Part shown: positions 30,847 to 38,429 of the stretch, piece after piece | Numbering within the stretch: position 1 is the first letter of the stretch | Layout: every line of letters starts with the position of its first letter | Virus record (IMG/VR): IMGVR_UViG_3300002835_000257 | Coordinates: 1 to 53,374 of that record | Direction: 5' to 3' (one strand) | Origin: a virus | DNA length: 53,374 bases | The notes under the pieces: generated by a model | The model's database searches: none | What the model was told of the DNA's origin: nothing | Seen by the model: only the letters and a program-made list of their open reading frames with translations | Made by a program: the position numbers and the translations under genes

Positions 30847-30899
30847 ACGACACGCCGTATAAAATCACTTTTTATTCAGAACTTTTTGGGTGTCGTTCA
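30844..30899. repeat. 10-bp inverted repeat TGAACGACAC/GTGTCGTTCA; gene-free interval 30847-31065
   Basis: The left arm is at 30844-30853 (overlapping the stop codon), the right arm at 30890-30899. TGAACGACAC recurs at 35249 upstream of another promoter. The rest of the 219-base interval has no convincing gene. It likely carries the promoter for 31066 and perhaps a terminator or operator. Confidence 0.5.
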
Positions 30900-31065
30900 A
30901 TAATTAAAAACCCAGTGTTTTACGCTCATTTCGGACTTTCCTGTCAAAACTTTCCTTATTAAAGGACTCTTGTTTCACACCATTTTTGAAAAAAACTTTT
31001 CAACCATGTGTGTTATTTTGTATTCCAAGTAGAAACTAAAAAACCCTACTTAGAGAGATACATCG

Positions 31066-31362
31066 ATGAACAAAGCAGCACTCGAGTCCTACCTCCGTAA
31101 CCTCGCAGGTCAGGTCATCGGCGCAGTAATGATTGTCAGCCAGACCAGCGGAGTGGGCTCCCCACTTGACTTTGGTTCTGGCGAATGGCTCCTTGTAGCC
31201 AACGCTCTATGGGCATCTATCATCCCAACGGCTCTTCGCTGGATGAACAAGAAGGACCCAGCTTTCGGTCGCATCGCAGCCGTAGCAGCAGCAGAGGTAA
31301 CCAAGAAACTTGCAGCCGAAACAACAAAGGCCAAGAAGGCCCCAGCTAAGAAGAAGTCCTAA
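31066..31362 (+). CDS. Membrane protein, possible holin
   Basis: The 98-residue product has two moderately hydrophobic segments (about 13-28 and 40-58), then an Ala/Lys-rich basic tail (KKLAAETTKAKKAPAKKKS). Small two-span proteins with a basic tail are typical holins, but no lytic gene is adjacent. AGAGAGA precedes the ATG. Confidence 0.6.
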   Translation: MNKAALESYLRNLAGQVIGAVMIVSQTSGVGSPLDFGSGEWLLVANALWASIIPTALRWMNKKDPAFGRIAAVAAAEVTKKLAAETTKAKKAPAKKKS

Positions 31363-31380
31363 CAAAGGAATAACTTTACG

Positions 31381-31566
31381 ATGCCAATGACACCAGAGCA
31401 GCTAGAAGCTCACGTTGAAAAAGAGCTCGAACTTAAAGCCGAGATTGAGGCTTTGGTGGAGCGTCTGCGTAACTCGGAGTACCGCACCAAAACGGAGAAG
31501 GCGTACTACGCAGACCAATTGGCAGCTAAAAGATTAGAGCTGAGGGATCACCTCGGCTTGAACTAG
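31381..31566 (+). CDS. Coiled-coil protein, 61 aa
   Basis: The Glu/Lys/Leu-rich helical product (PEQLEAHVEKELELKAEIEA...) is followed 15 bases later by the TerS-like gene. AAGGAATAAC lies upstream. Function is unknown. Confidence 0.65.
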   Translation: MPMTPEQLEAHVEKELELKAEIEALVERLRNSEYRTKTEKAYYADQLAAKRLELRDHLGLN

Positions 31567-31581
31567 TGGGGGGTAAAAATT

Positions 31582-32565
31582 TTGACTGACGGCCTCTCAC
31601 TTTTTGGAACACCAGATGAGGAGGAGCGCGAAGCTCCCATCATCGATACACCCGTAGACCTACGGCCCGACCTTTCTGAATACGGATTGGTCGAACACGA
31701 ACGCGGCGTTGTTGAGGATAATTACTCCAACCGCGGAGTCCTCCGAAGCATGGGCTTCACATGGACACCCGTCTATACCGAATCAGGTCACGCAACTAAT
31801 CTCATTGAGGCCCGCTCTAAGGAACAACTCCAAGAGCGGCGTCTGCTTACCATCAGCACCAAACGGGCTCTGCTCTCTGACCAGAAGAATTCAAACTCAG
31901 ATTACCTAACGGGCCTTGACCTTGTGGTCGATGCCGAGGCATCACGGCAAGCACCACCTTGGGTGGTAGCGGCAACTCGCGCCTACATAAAAGAGCAGGA
32001 AGCTGGCGGCCCGCCTACCGCAAAGCGAGCGCCGAGAGTTCTACCCGTCCGCTGTCGCGAAACAACATTTGAAGGCATGCGCTGCCAGTTGTGGTCAACG
32101 GGTCGCATCAAAGATGACAGCCTGTGCAAGATGCACCTGGGTAAAAATAACAAGTCAACTCACGATGTGGAACGGGCCCGCGCAAAACTCCTACAGTCTG
32201 CTCCCTACGCTGTGGACAAACTTGAAGAACTTATGGAGACCGCTGTCTCTGAACCCGTCCGCCTCAAAGCGGCGACGGAGATTCTCGACCGTGCTGGCGT
32301 GCGTGCTGGTATGGAGATTGACATCGGCGTGGAGTTAAAGGATTCCCGCACACCCGCTGAGATTATTGCTGAACGGCTTGCTCGTTTGAAATCAGGAGCG
32401 AATGTCATCCAGGGCCAGCTCGTTGATCAGACTTCCATACAAGATGCGGAAGTTGTTCTGGAGCTCGATCAGGAACCCGCCAAAATTTTTACCCCCCAAG
32501 CTGAAGCTGTACCAACTTCCGAACAACCCGCTATCTCAGACGAGGAGCTCGACGAGCTACGATGA
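31582..32565 (+). CDS. Terminase small subunit-like protein
   Basis: The 327-residue product has a variable N-terminus and a Cys/His stretch (VRCRETTFEGMRCQLWS...LCKMHLG). A helical domain typical of actinophage small terminases follows: ARAKLLQSAPYAVDKLEELM, then 'SEPVRLKAATEILDRAGVRAGMEIDIGVE' at about 225-255. TerS binds the packaging site on phage DNA and loads TerL. The start is TTG after a GGGGGG ribosome-binding stretch that is part of an RGGTAAAAAT motif. No large terminase is seen nearby, which is unusual. Confidence 0.65.
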   Translation: MTDGLSLFGTPDEEEREAPIIDTPVDLRPDLSEYGLVEHERGVVEDNYSNRGVLRSMGFTWTPVYTESGHATNLIEARSKEQLQERRLLTISTKRALLSDQKNSNSDYLTGLDLVVDAEASRQAPPWVVAATRAYIKEQEAGGPPTAKRAPRVLPVRCRETTFEGMRCQLWSTGRIKDDSLCKMHLGKNNKSTHDVERARAKLLQSAPYAVDKLEELMETAVSEPVRLKAATEILDRAGVRAGMEIDIGVELKDSRTPAEIIAERLARLKSGANVIQGQLVDQTSIQDAEVVLELDQEPAKIFTPQAEAVPTSEQPAISDEELDELR

Positions 32566-32768
32566 CAACCGAACAACTTTTAGAATTAGCACAGCTGCAC
32601 GCAGAGCGGCTAGAGAATGACATCAAGCTGGCCCGCACAAGAGACGAGCACATCAGAGTAACGGCTCGCGCCAATGAAGCAGCGGAGATGGTTAACGGAT
32701 TGTTGAAACTTCAATCAAACGAGCCGCAAGTTGTTCGCAACATTAGCGGCATGGGATTTATAGATTAA
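32562..32768 (+). CDS. Hypothetical helical protein, 68 aa
   Basis: The product is helical, with 'LELAQLHAERLENDIKLARTRDEHIRVTARANEAAEMVNGLL'. Its ATG overlaps the TerS-like stop (ATGA). The gene end lies inside a large hairpin. Confidence 0.7.
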   Translation: MTTEQLLELAQLHAERLENDIKLARTRDEHIRVTARANEAAEMVNGLLKLQSNEPQVVRNISGMGFID

Positions 32769-32808
32769 TTACTAAACTATGCTAGGTGCTAGCATAGTTA
32801 GTAATTAA
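32765..32808. other. 20-bp near-perfect palindrome
   Basis: TTAATTACTAA-A-CTATGCTAG (32765-32785) and its complement (32789-32808) are separated by GTG. The left arm includes the preceding TAA stop. There is no T-run, so it may be an RNA-stability hairpin or a protein/recombinase site rather than a terminator. Confidence 0.7.
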
Positions 32809-32831
32809 TGGTTTGTCAAGAGGAGAACGGC

Positions 32832-32909
32832 ATGGGATTGCGAGACGGTGACTGTACTAAAGAACCCGTGCCTGAAGACGGCGTGTCTTTAATGGATGAC
32901 CTGCTATGA
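32832..32909 (+). CDS. Very small protein, 25 aa
   Basis: The product MGLRDGDCTKEPVPEDGVSL... is preceded by AGGAGAACGGC at ideal distance and overlaps the next ATG as ATGA. The strong ribosome-binding site and coupling are the support. Confidence 0.5.
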   Translation: MGLRDGDCTKEPVPEDGVSLMDDLL

Positions 32910-33007
32910 CAACGGATTGCTTCTGGTGCGGCGAGGAACTTAATGCGGACGGCGTGTGCAAAAGCTGCGCAATAACCCAGCGGCCCGTCGAACCAACTTC
33001 GAAATAG
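32906..33007 (+). CDS. Zinc-ribbon microprotein, 33 aa
   Basis: The product MTTDCFWCGEELNADGVCKSC has two C-x-x-C pairs 12 residues apart, a compact zinc ribbon. It is coupled to the preceding 25-residue reading frame. Confidence 0.6.
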   Translation: MTTDCFWCGEELNADGVCKSCAITQRPVEPTSK

Positions 33008-33715
33008 CGGCTCGCCCTAAGACGAGATACATACCAACGGTGCTCCCAAAAGCGGCGAGCGCTGGTAATACGTGGTGGAGACCCCAGTCACCTGACGGGT
33101 CGGCATGCGCAAACACAGAAATCATTCTTAAATTATAACGGCACGCTCGTGTACGCCTGTACTACAACGGTGTGTCACGTAGTAACTTACACCTAAATTG
33201 CAACGGTATTAATGCAGGGAGGTTTAAGCTGCCACTTAAGATCAGATCCAACTTCCCAATAACTTTCCCAAGCTAGCGGCCCGCTTAAGCTGCAGCAGAT
33301 CAGCTCCAACATCCAAACAATTAGGGAAAGCGCATCGGATCGGATCGAAAATTTTTACCCCTGAAGCTGGCCAGCTCCACCAACTTCCAAATAACTTCCC
33401 TTATTCCAGGCGCTGCACCAGGTGCCAGGATTTGCGGGGGGTAAAAATTCTTGATCGGATCGGGCCCGAAGCTGTCGAACTTCCAAATAACTTGACGGCT
33501 TGTCTGGAGCTGGAGCTCAACACTGGTTGACAAAACTTGACAGACCTATTAGGATTAGGTTTCTCAACCGAGCGGCCGAGAAACTAAAAAGGGCCCGATC
33601 AGCTCCAACTTGCAAATAACTTTTCCCATCCCAGAGGACCTCAAGGTCCACAGGGTCCACAGGGTCCACAGGGTCTAACTTGCGCAGATAAAAAATCTAT
33701 AATAGAATCGACGGC
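33008..33715. repeat. Repeat-rich gene-free interval
   Basis: No convincing gene is seen in about 700 bases. Imperfect copies of a (T/G)CCAAATAACTT-like unit occur near 33255, 33386, 33483 and 33610. GATCAGCTCCAAC occurs near 33298 and 33596. An inverted pair of GGGGTAAAAATT motifs flanked by GGATC sequences lies at 33342-33360 and 33437-33460. Similar AACTTCCAAATAACTT units recur near 35150, 35205 and 43415. The stretch is GC-rich and looks like a regulatory or origin-type region. Confidence 0.6.
33645..33676. repeat. Tandem repeat of GGTCCACAG
   Basis: Three exact 9-base units (33645-33671) plus a partial fourth. They lie directly upstream of the gene at 33716. Confidence 0.85.
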
Positions 33716-34009
33716 ATGATAGAAACCCTAATACTGTGGCAAGCAACCAGAATCAGAGATGACCTTGATGGCGAGAACTCTGGGCAAGATTGGATTATGT
33801 GGATGCTGGTTATCGGCTCGTTGCTGTGGCCTGTCGGAGTTTTCTTAGCTGCCCGTCGATATGCAGGTTTGAATGTTATTCGCTCCTTGATAGCGGCAGG
33901 ATCCCTGGTGAGTCTGTCCCTCTTCATCACTCCGATTGTTTATGTAGTTATCGGAATAATTTTATTTATTGTTGGTGTTTGCTATTTTGGCAGGGAAGAC
34001 ATACAATAG
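33716..34009 (+). CDS. Three-span membrane protein, 97 aa
   Basis: The product has hydrophobic segments at about 28-46, 52-70 and 72-90 (LVIGSLLWPVGVFLAAR, 'SLVSLSLFITPIVYVVIGIILFIVGVCYF'). An N-terminal amphipathic part precedes them. No family was recognised. TATAAT (33699-33704) lies 11 bases upstream of the ATG. Confidence 0.68.
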   Translation: MIETLILWQATRIRDDLDGENSGQDWIMWMLVIGSLLWPVGVFLAARRYAGLNVIRSLIAAGSLVSLSLFITPIVYVVIGIILFIVGVCYFGREDIQ

Positions 34010-34053
34010 TTTCTAGAGCAACTGCTCATAACAAAATGACGGAAAGGACACCC

Positions 34054-34356
34054 GTGTCAACAATTACAAAAGTAGCGGCATTACCTCAATGCGATTTCTG
34101 CGGCGAGAAAGCACGGTTTGACGGAATCACAATTTACGGCCCGTGGGCAAATATGTGTGAACCACACTTCGACAACAACGGCGTCGGCTTGGGAACAGGC
34201 AAGGGACAGCGGCTAGTCGAAGAAGGAGAAGATGTTGTGATGTCGTGGGGCGAGCTCGCGGATCTGAATCACGGCAAGCAAGTAGAACTGTTTGGGTTCT
34301 GCACCTGCGAAGACGGCGAGAAGGTATACGAAGATTGCACACAGGACGGTGAGTGA
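34054..34356 (+). CDS. Actinophage Cys/His protein, 100 aa
   Basis: The product starts VSTITKVAALPQCDFCGEKA and continues 'FDGITIYGPWANMCEPHFDNNGVGLGTGKGQRL', a form shared by many actinophage proteins. The CDFC pair and MCEPHF suggest a zinc site. GTG 34054 is favoured over ATG 34036 because GGAAAGGACACCC is properly spaced before it. Confidence 0.72.
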   Translation: MSTITKVAALPQCDFCGEKARFDGITIYGPWANMCEPHFDNNGVGLGTGKGQRLVEEGEDVVMSWGELADLNHGKQVELFGFCTCEDGEKVYEDCTQDGE

Positions 34357-34505
34357 TGCGCGGATATGTTGAGTGGTTAGAGAATCAAGAGCGGTTCCAA
34401 CCTGACGGCTGGGAGCCAACACACGAGGCGTGGATTGAATCGCATTTGGAAAAAGCGGATGCGGCAAGAGATGTGGAGGAAGATGAAAAAGATAATCGTA
34501 CCTAA
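34356..34505 (+). CDS. Hypothetical acidic protein, 49 aa
   Basis: The product MRGYVEWLENQERFQPDGWE... starts at an ATG overlapping the previous stop (TGATG) and overlaps the next gene by 23 bases. The coupling supports it. Confidence 0.6.
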   Translation: MRGYVEWLENQERFQPDGWEPTHEAWIESHLEKADAARDVEEDEKDNRT

Positions 34506-34899
34506 GAAGCTTTACCATGCAGCACCCGAATGCGTACTGATGGATATTCAAACGGGCGGCCTGAAGAGTAACTTCGGACAGATATATGCGGCAAGCAGTC
34601 CTGCCGATGCAATGAACTTTATGTGGTTCCGTGTGCTTGACCACCCGCACTACGAGTTCGAGAACGGCAAGATAGTCGGCATGCACTTAGAACGGCATGA
34701 CCGAATCTACGTATTTGAAATTTCAACTAACCGTACGAACTTAGATTGTTGGGATGTTGGAACGGATCACTCACCCGTGTTCTTCAGCGGCGAGAGTTGG
34801 GTGTACGCAGGTAAAAATATCGAACGGCGTGCCATAAGTGACATCACGTATTTCACCCGCGAGATGATTGACGCAGCAAGATCCGATGTCAAGATATAA
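34483..34899 (+). CDS. Possible ADP-ribosyltransferase-fold protein, 138 aa
   Basis: The product begins KKIIVPKKLYHAAPECVLMD then IQTGGLKSNFGQIYAAS, recalling the N-terminal H-Y/GL/IYA pattern of Tpt1/KptA and other ART-fold enzymes, in which His and Arg bind NAD or the RNA 2'-phosphate. Downstream are VFEIST, FFSGESWVYAGKNIERRAIS. The match is by eye only. If real it might modify host proteins or RNA. GGAGGAAG precedes the ATG. Confidence 0.55.
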   Translation: MKKIIVPKKLYHAAPECVLMDIQTGGLKSNFGQIYAASSPADAMNFMWFRVLDHPHYEFENGKIVGMHLERHDRIYVFEISTNRTNLDCWDVGTDHSPVFFSGESWVYAGKNIERRAISDITYFTREMIDAARSDVKI

Positions 34900-34922
34900 A
34901 TAATATTCGCAACTGGCGAGCG

Positions 34923-34962
34923 CCCGTTAGCTGTCACACGACGGCTAGCGGGTTTATTATTT
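34923..34962 (+). terminator. Rho-independent terminator
   Basis: CCCGTTAGC (34923-34931) pairs with GCTAGCGGG (34944-34952), one G-T pair, followed by TTTATTATTT. Confidence 0.8.
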
Positions 34963-34966
34963 GTGT

Positions 34967-35158
34967 ATGGGTAAAAAAGAACGGGACGAACTGAAGCGTC
35001 GCATCAAAGGCGTGCCAGGTAATTATGTCCAGAACCAGAAGGCTCAGGTCTTTGAAGACCGCCGCACTAAGCGTCGTAGAACCCGCGGGGTAAAAAACAT
35101 TGAGGCTGTTCAAGAATCGTTGATGTCTGATCCGCCGCCAGTCCAATCTTCCGAATAA
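34967..35158 (+). CDS. Basic protein, 63 aa
   Basis: The Arg/Lys-rich product (MGKKERDELKRRIKG..., KRRRTRGVKN) looks nucleic-acid-binding. The start codon overlaps an RGGTAAAAA motif, and a second copy is inside the gene. Confidence 0.6.
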   Translation: MGKKERDELKRRIKGVPGNYVQNQKAQVFEDRRTKRRRTRGVKNIEAVQESLMSDPPPVQSSE

Positions 35159-35262
35159 CTTTTTAATCAGGTCCAGGGCCCCAGGTTCCTCCAGGCCAAC
35201 AGGAACTTCTCAATAACTTTTTGTTCTTTTAATTTCTGCTGTTGCTGACTGAACGACACGAC

Positions 35263-35291
35263 TTGCATTTGTCAGGTAGATGGTGTAATGT
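35263..35291 (+). promoter_or_regulatory. TGCAGGAA-family promoter (variant)
   Basis: TTGCAT, a 17-base spacer with TGTCAGGTAGATGG, then TAATGT. It is followed by the ACGACGAAAGGA leader at 35300-35311. Confidence 0.65.
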
Positions 35292-35317
35292 TCTATCAAA
35301 CGACGAAAGGAGCAACA

Positions 35318-35473
35318 ATGAAATACATTGTTGAAGCAACACTTACTAAGAACTACGAAGTTGAAGTTGAAGCCAACAGCCCTATGGAAGCAATCGAGTC
35401 TTTAGATGAATGGATTGCAGATGACTTCGAGGGTTATGAAGTTGGTGCCAAGTGGGATTTCGAGGCTCGATAA
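35318..35473 (+). CDS. Hypothetical protein, 51 aa
   Basis: The product MKYIVEATLTKNYEVEVEAN... is acidic, beta-alpha, and resembles the N-terminal half of the product at 35676 (VEYVVECVVEADSAIEAIEF), indicating local duplication. It has a strong ACGACGAAAGGA ribosome-binding leader. Confidence 0.72.
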   Translation: MKYIVEATLTKNYEVEVEANSPMEAIESLDEWIADDFEGYEVGAKWDFEAR

Positions 35474-35676
35474 TGGCACGCATAGTTCATTTTGTTATTG
35501 CTGTTGATTTAGACAACAAAGAAGTTTCCATAGATGATGATGTGTTTATGGCACGCTTTGGAGTAAATGAATCTTTGTATGACACCGAAACCCAAGAGTG
35601 GCGTAGTGAAGACTGGGATACAGAGTATTTACCAGCACTTGAACTACTAAACACAATTCCACTAAGGAGTGAGTGA
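35473..35676 (+). CDS. Hypothetical protein, 67 aa
   Basis: The acidic product (MARIVHFVIAVDLDNKEVSI...) is coupled to the previous gene by TAATG and to the next by TGATG. No family was recognised. Confidence 0.7.
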   Translation: MARIVHFVIAVDLDNKEVSIDDDVFMARFGVNESLYDTETQEWRSEDWDTEYLPALELLNTIPLRSE

Positions 35677-35909
35677 TGGCTACATTTGTTGTCTATAAAA
35701 CAGTCGAGTATGTAGTTGAGTGTGTAGTTGAGGCTGACTCTGCAATCGAGGCTATCGAGTTTGCACAACAAGATGGCGACTGGGAGCAGATAGATGGCAA
35801 CGAAGAGAACTACGAAGCAATAAGAAAAGATTGCTGTTCTCACGACGCCCACGAAAACTATTGCGAATGTTGTATGAGCACTTGCGAAAAGTGCAAAGGT
35901 GTGAAATAA
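35676..35909 (+). CDS. Hypothetical Cys-rich protein, 77 aa
   Basis: The product has an N-terminal beta-alpha part like that of the 35318 product. A Cys/His-rich end (DCCSHDAHENYCECCMSTCE) probably binds metal. AAGGAGTGAG precedes the ATG. Confidence 0.72.
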   Translation: MATFVVYKTVEYVVECVVEADSAIEAIEFAQQDGDWEQIDGNEENYEAIRKDCCSHDAHENYCECCMSTCEKCKGVK

Positions 35910-35955
35910 TAAAACTGTTCCGAAGGGAACTTCCAAAACGACGAAAGGAAACACA

Positions 35956-36717
35956 ATGCCAAACTGGGTATTCAACAGTGTAAAAATTACTGGAAAAGAA
36001 GAAGACCTCCGTAAGTTTATGGGGAAGGCTGGAAAGTCTTACACGACTTATTACAAAGGCGTGCGGACAGAGAAGGAAGATGGCACTTGGACTTTTGATG
36101 CCGAGGCTGTTGATGAGAAACTTCACGAAGCCCCTATTTCATTTATGAACTTTCATTCACCTGAAGATGTAGATGCTTACTTCAGTGCGAGTGATTACAA
36201 GCCTGAAGGCTACGACAAGATGAGCACCGAGGAACGAATGGCACACGCTATGAAGTTCTCTAGCGACGGATGGTATGACTGGAACATCCGTGAGTGGGGC
36301 ACGAAGTGGGATGCTTGTAATCCTGAAATAACCAATAGCGACCCATCATCAGGTTCTCTTGGTTATCGCTTTGATACGGCTTGGTCTCCTGCTGAAGGTG
36401 CGTATCGCAAGATGGTTGAGCAACACCCCGAACTTCAGTTTGAGTTTTACTGTGAAGAAGAGCAAGGCTGGGGCGTGGAGTTTGCTGGCGAGAACGGCGA
36501 GTTCTTTATGACTAAAGAGTGGGACATACCGAACTCACATAAGGATTACTTAGACCTTGATTGGGAGTGCCGTGCTTGTCAATACTTCTCAGACTCAGGC
36601 GACCCAGACGACCTTCACGACGACTGCCCAGAAAAGCCAGAGTTGATAGCAAAGCAGAAGGAAGAAACAGGCACGGAAGTCGAGAAGTTTGAAGACATCA
36701 GCGAGATGCTGGTCTAA
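35956..36717 (+). CDS. Api92-like/DUF1281 ferredoxin-fold protein
   Basis: The 253-residue product begins MPNWVFNSVKITGKEEDL and contains DWNIREWGTKWDACNPE, 'YRFDTAWSPAEGAYRKMVEQHPELQFEFYCEEEQGWGVEF'. This is the pattern of Api92-like/DUF1281 proteins encoded by phages and mobile elements, whose role is unknown. A C-terminal extension carries CRACQYF and DDCPE, possibly a zinc site. The gene has an ACGACGAAAGGA leader. Confidence 0.82.
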   Translation: MPNWVFNSVKITGKEEDLRKFMGKAGKSYTTYYKGVRTEKEDGTWTFDAEAVDEKLHEAPISFMNFHSPEDVDAYFSASDYKPEGYDKMSTEERMAHAMKFSSDGWYDWNIREWGTKWDACNPEITNSDPSSGSLGYRFDTAWSPAEGAYRKMVEQHPELQFEFYCEEEQGWGVEFAGENGEFFMTKEWDIPNSHKDYLDLDWECRACQYFSDSGDPDDLHDDCPEKPELIAKQKEETGTEVEKFEDISEMLV

Positions 36718-36805
36718 ACGGCACGGCGTGGGTGGGGTAAAAAGTGCCCCACCCATTGCCACGGCAGGGTAAGATGGACTCATAAACGGAAGGGTAAAAA
36801 ACGGC

Positions 36806-37147
36806 ATGGAAAACGAAGACATTGTTGATGCGGAGCTCGTTGTAGAAGACGGCTCGCTAGAGGTAAAAATAATCGATCCGCAGCCTGTCGAGCGTAGCTT
36901 GGGATACTTCGCGCTTGACGGTAACTACGGTGATGCGAGTGGCATGATGGTTCTCGAGACTACGTACTGGAGAGACATCGACTGGGAGATTTTAGAAGCA
37001 GCATCTGATGACCAGCGTGCAAACGTTGCCCGTTTGATTACGGAATCATACGAAAAGCCAGAGGACATGACGGTGTTGTACGAGAAGTTCGAGCAGTACG
37101 GTATCGACCTCGATGACTTCATGCCGCGGGACCAGCTTGACAGCTAG
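36806..37147 (+). CDS. Actinophage acidic protein, 113 aa
   Basis: The product contains LGYFALDGNYGDASGMMVLE and 'TYWRDIDWEILEAASDDQRANVARLITESYEKP', a form seen in actinophages without known function. It contains an internal RGGTAAAAAT copy and is preceded by another. Confidence 0.72.
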   Translation: MENEDIVDAELVVEDGSLEVKIIDPQPVERSLGYFALDGNYGDASGMMVLETTYWRDIDWEILEAASDDQRANVARLITESYEKPEDMTVLYEKFEQYGIDLDDFMPRDQLDS

Positions 37148-37174
37148 GCCCCATCTAGGGTAAAAATAAAGCTT

Positions 37175-37203
37175 GCGCGGGTTTCTTCGTCGTTATCCCG
37201 CGC
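37175..37203. other. GC-rich hairpin GCGCGGG/CCCGCGC
   Basis: A 7-bp stem with a 15-base loop and no T-run lies 50 bases ahead of the terminator at 37255. Confidence 0.5.
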
Positions 37204-37254
37204 ATCACACCTGAGCAAGTGTTAAAACTGCTCACTATTACCAAGAATAGTTAT

Positions 37255-37288
37255 AACCCCCTTTGACTTACCATCGAGGGGGTTTTTC
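37255..37288 (+). terminator. Terminator AACCCCC/GGGGGTT with T-run
   Basis: The stem 37255-37261 with 37278-37284 is followed by TTTTTC. It ends the operon before the next TGCAGGAA promoter. Confidence 0.8.
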
Positions 37289-37349
37289 TTTGTCAGAGGC
37301 GTCCCCCAAAATGGGGACAGGAATAAATCAAAAAGTTGTTGCGTTCTAC

Positions 37350-37378
37350 TTGACACGATTGCAGGGAGATGCAATAAT
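37350..37378 (+). promoter_or_regulatory. TGCAGGAA-family promoter
   Basis: TTGACA (37350-37355), a 17-base spacer with TGCAGGGA (37360-37367), then AATAAT (37373-37378). The leader ACGACGAAAGGA is at 37400-37411. Confidence 0.78.
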
Positions 37379-37417
37379 CATCTCAATGCGAAAGCAGAAA
37401 CGACGAAAGGACAAAAA

Positions 37418-37906
37418 ATGGGATACACCCACTACTATTCAAGAACTCTCGATAGTAATGACCCAGAACTTTATGACAAGGTTCGTAAAGGTTTTATCGA
37501 GTTAGTAAAGCAAGCAGAACTCAATGGCATCACAGTTGCAGATGCTTTCGGCGAAAAAGCTGGCGCTTGGCAAGCAGATGGCGAGCGCATCTCTTTCAAT
37601 GGTCTTGAAACTGAAAGTTGCGAAACTTTTTCTTTCTCTCAAATAGTTCCCAAGCAACCTGATTGGCGTGAGAACGAAAAGATTTATTTCGATTTCACAA
37701 AGACTAACTATCGCCCTTATGACGCTTTAGTATGTGCGACCCTAATTCTTATCAAAGATGTTTATGGCTCACAGGTCGAGGTTTCTTCAGATGGTGGCTG
37801 GGAAGAGTGGTCTGAGGGCGTGTCTCTCTACACTTCAGTTTTCGGGGGCGAAGTGACACCTGAAAAACTTTTTGCCGAAGAACTTGCACATTTGTCAGGA
37901 AAGTAG
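37418..37906 (+). CDS. Conserved phage/plasmid protein (MGYTHYY type), 162 aa
   Basis: The product begins MGYTHYYSRTLDSNDPELYD, a start shared by uncharacterised proteins of phages and conjugative elements. It has an alpha/beta body ('NYRPYDALVCATLILIKDVYG'). Function is unknown. Confidence 0.75.
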   Translation: MGYTHYYSRTLDSNDPELYDKVRKGFIELVKQAELNGITVADAFGEKAGAWQADGERISFNGLETESCETFSFSQIVPKQPDWRENEKIYFDFTKTNYRPYDALVCATLILIKDVYGSQVEVSSDGGWEEWSEGVSLYTSVFGGEVTPEKLFAEELAHLSGK

Positions 37907-37950
37907 TAGATTAGTTTTCACTAGCAATAACAACGACGAAAGGACACCCA

Positions 37951-38406
37951 ATGCTAGATAACACGAAAGATGTTCAGGGCGTAGGCGTTTATGCCGAGTT
38001 CCGTAAGCCCGGAGCAACAATGCAAATAATCATCACACCTGATGGTTACACAACAGATGGCAAAGAAGTTCCTGCCAACCTGTTTCGCAGAGTGGTGACA
38101 CCTGCATCTCCAAAGAAACAATGGCGTAACTCTCCAATTCCAAATCACGCCATAACTGAGTTAGGTGGAGTTTCACTTGACGATAGTAAAAAAGAAGCGT
38201 TTGCTAATCAGCGTATGTTTTTCTCCATTGACTTGTTTGATGCGATAAACAATGGTGGCTGGCAGATTGTCAAAGATGCGTTTCTTATTGAAGTCTCTAA
38301 GAAAGATTTAGAGGACATACGAACAAGCAAGACACCCAACAAGTTGCTATACCGAATTGGTTTAGTGCGAGAGGCTAGTGAGTTCCCAACAGAACTCATA
38401 GCGTAA
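37951..38406 (+). CDS. Hypothetical protein, 151 aa
   Basis: The soluble product (MLDNTKDVQGVGVYAEFRKPG...) has no recognisable motif. The ACGACGAAAGGA leader is at 37933-37944. It precedes the MoxR-like gene by 23 bases and may be part of that unit. Confidence 0.7.
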   Translation: MLDNTKDVQGVGVYAEFRKPGATMQIIITPDGYTTDGKEVPANLFRRVVTPASPKKQWRNSPIPNHAITELGGVSLDDSKKEAFANQRMFFSIDLFDAINNGGWQIVKDAFLIEVSKKDLEDIRTSKTPNKLLYRIGLVREASEFPTELIA

Positions 38407-38429
38407 AAGAGAAAAGGACATAGGGAAAA

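Noticed and set aside
33645-33676. Tandem 9-base repeats as a CRISPR array
   Set aside because: Units are 9 bases and directly adjacent, with no spacers and no cas genes.
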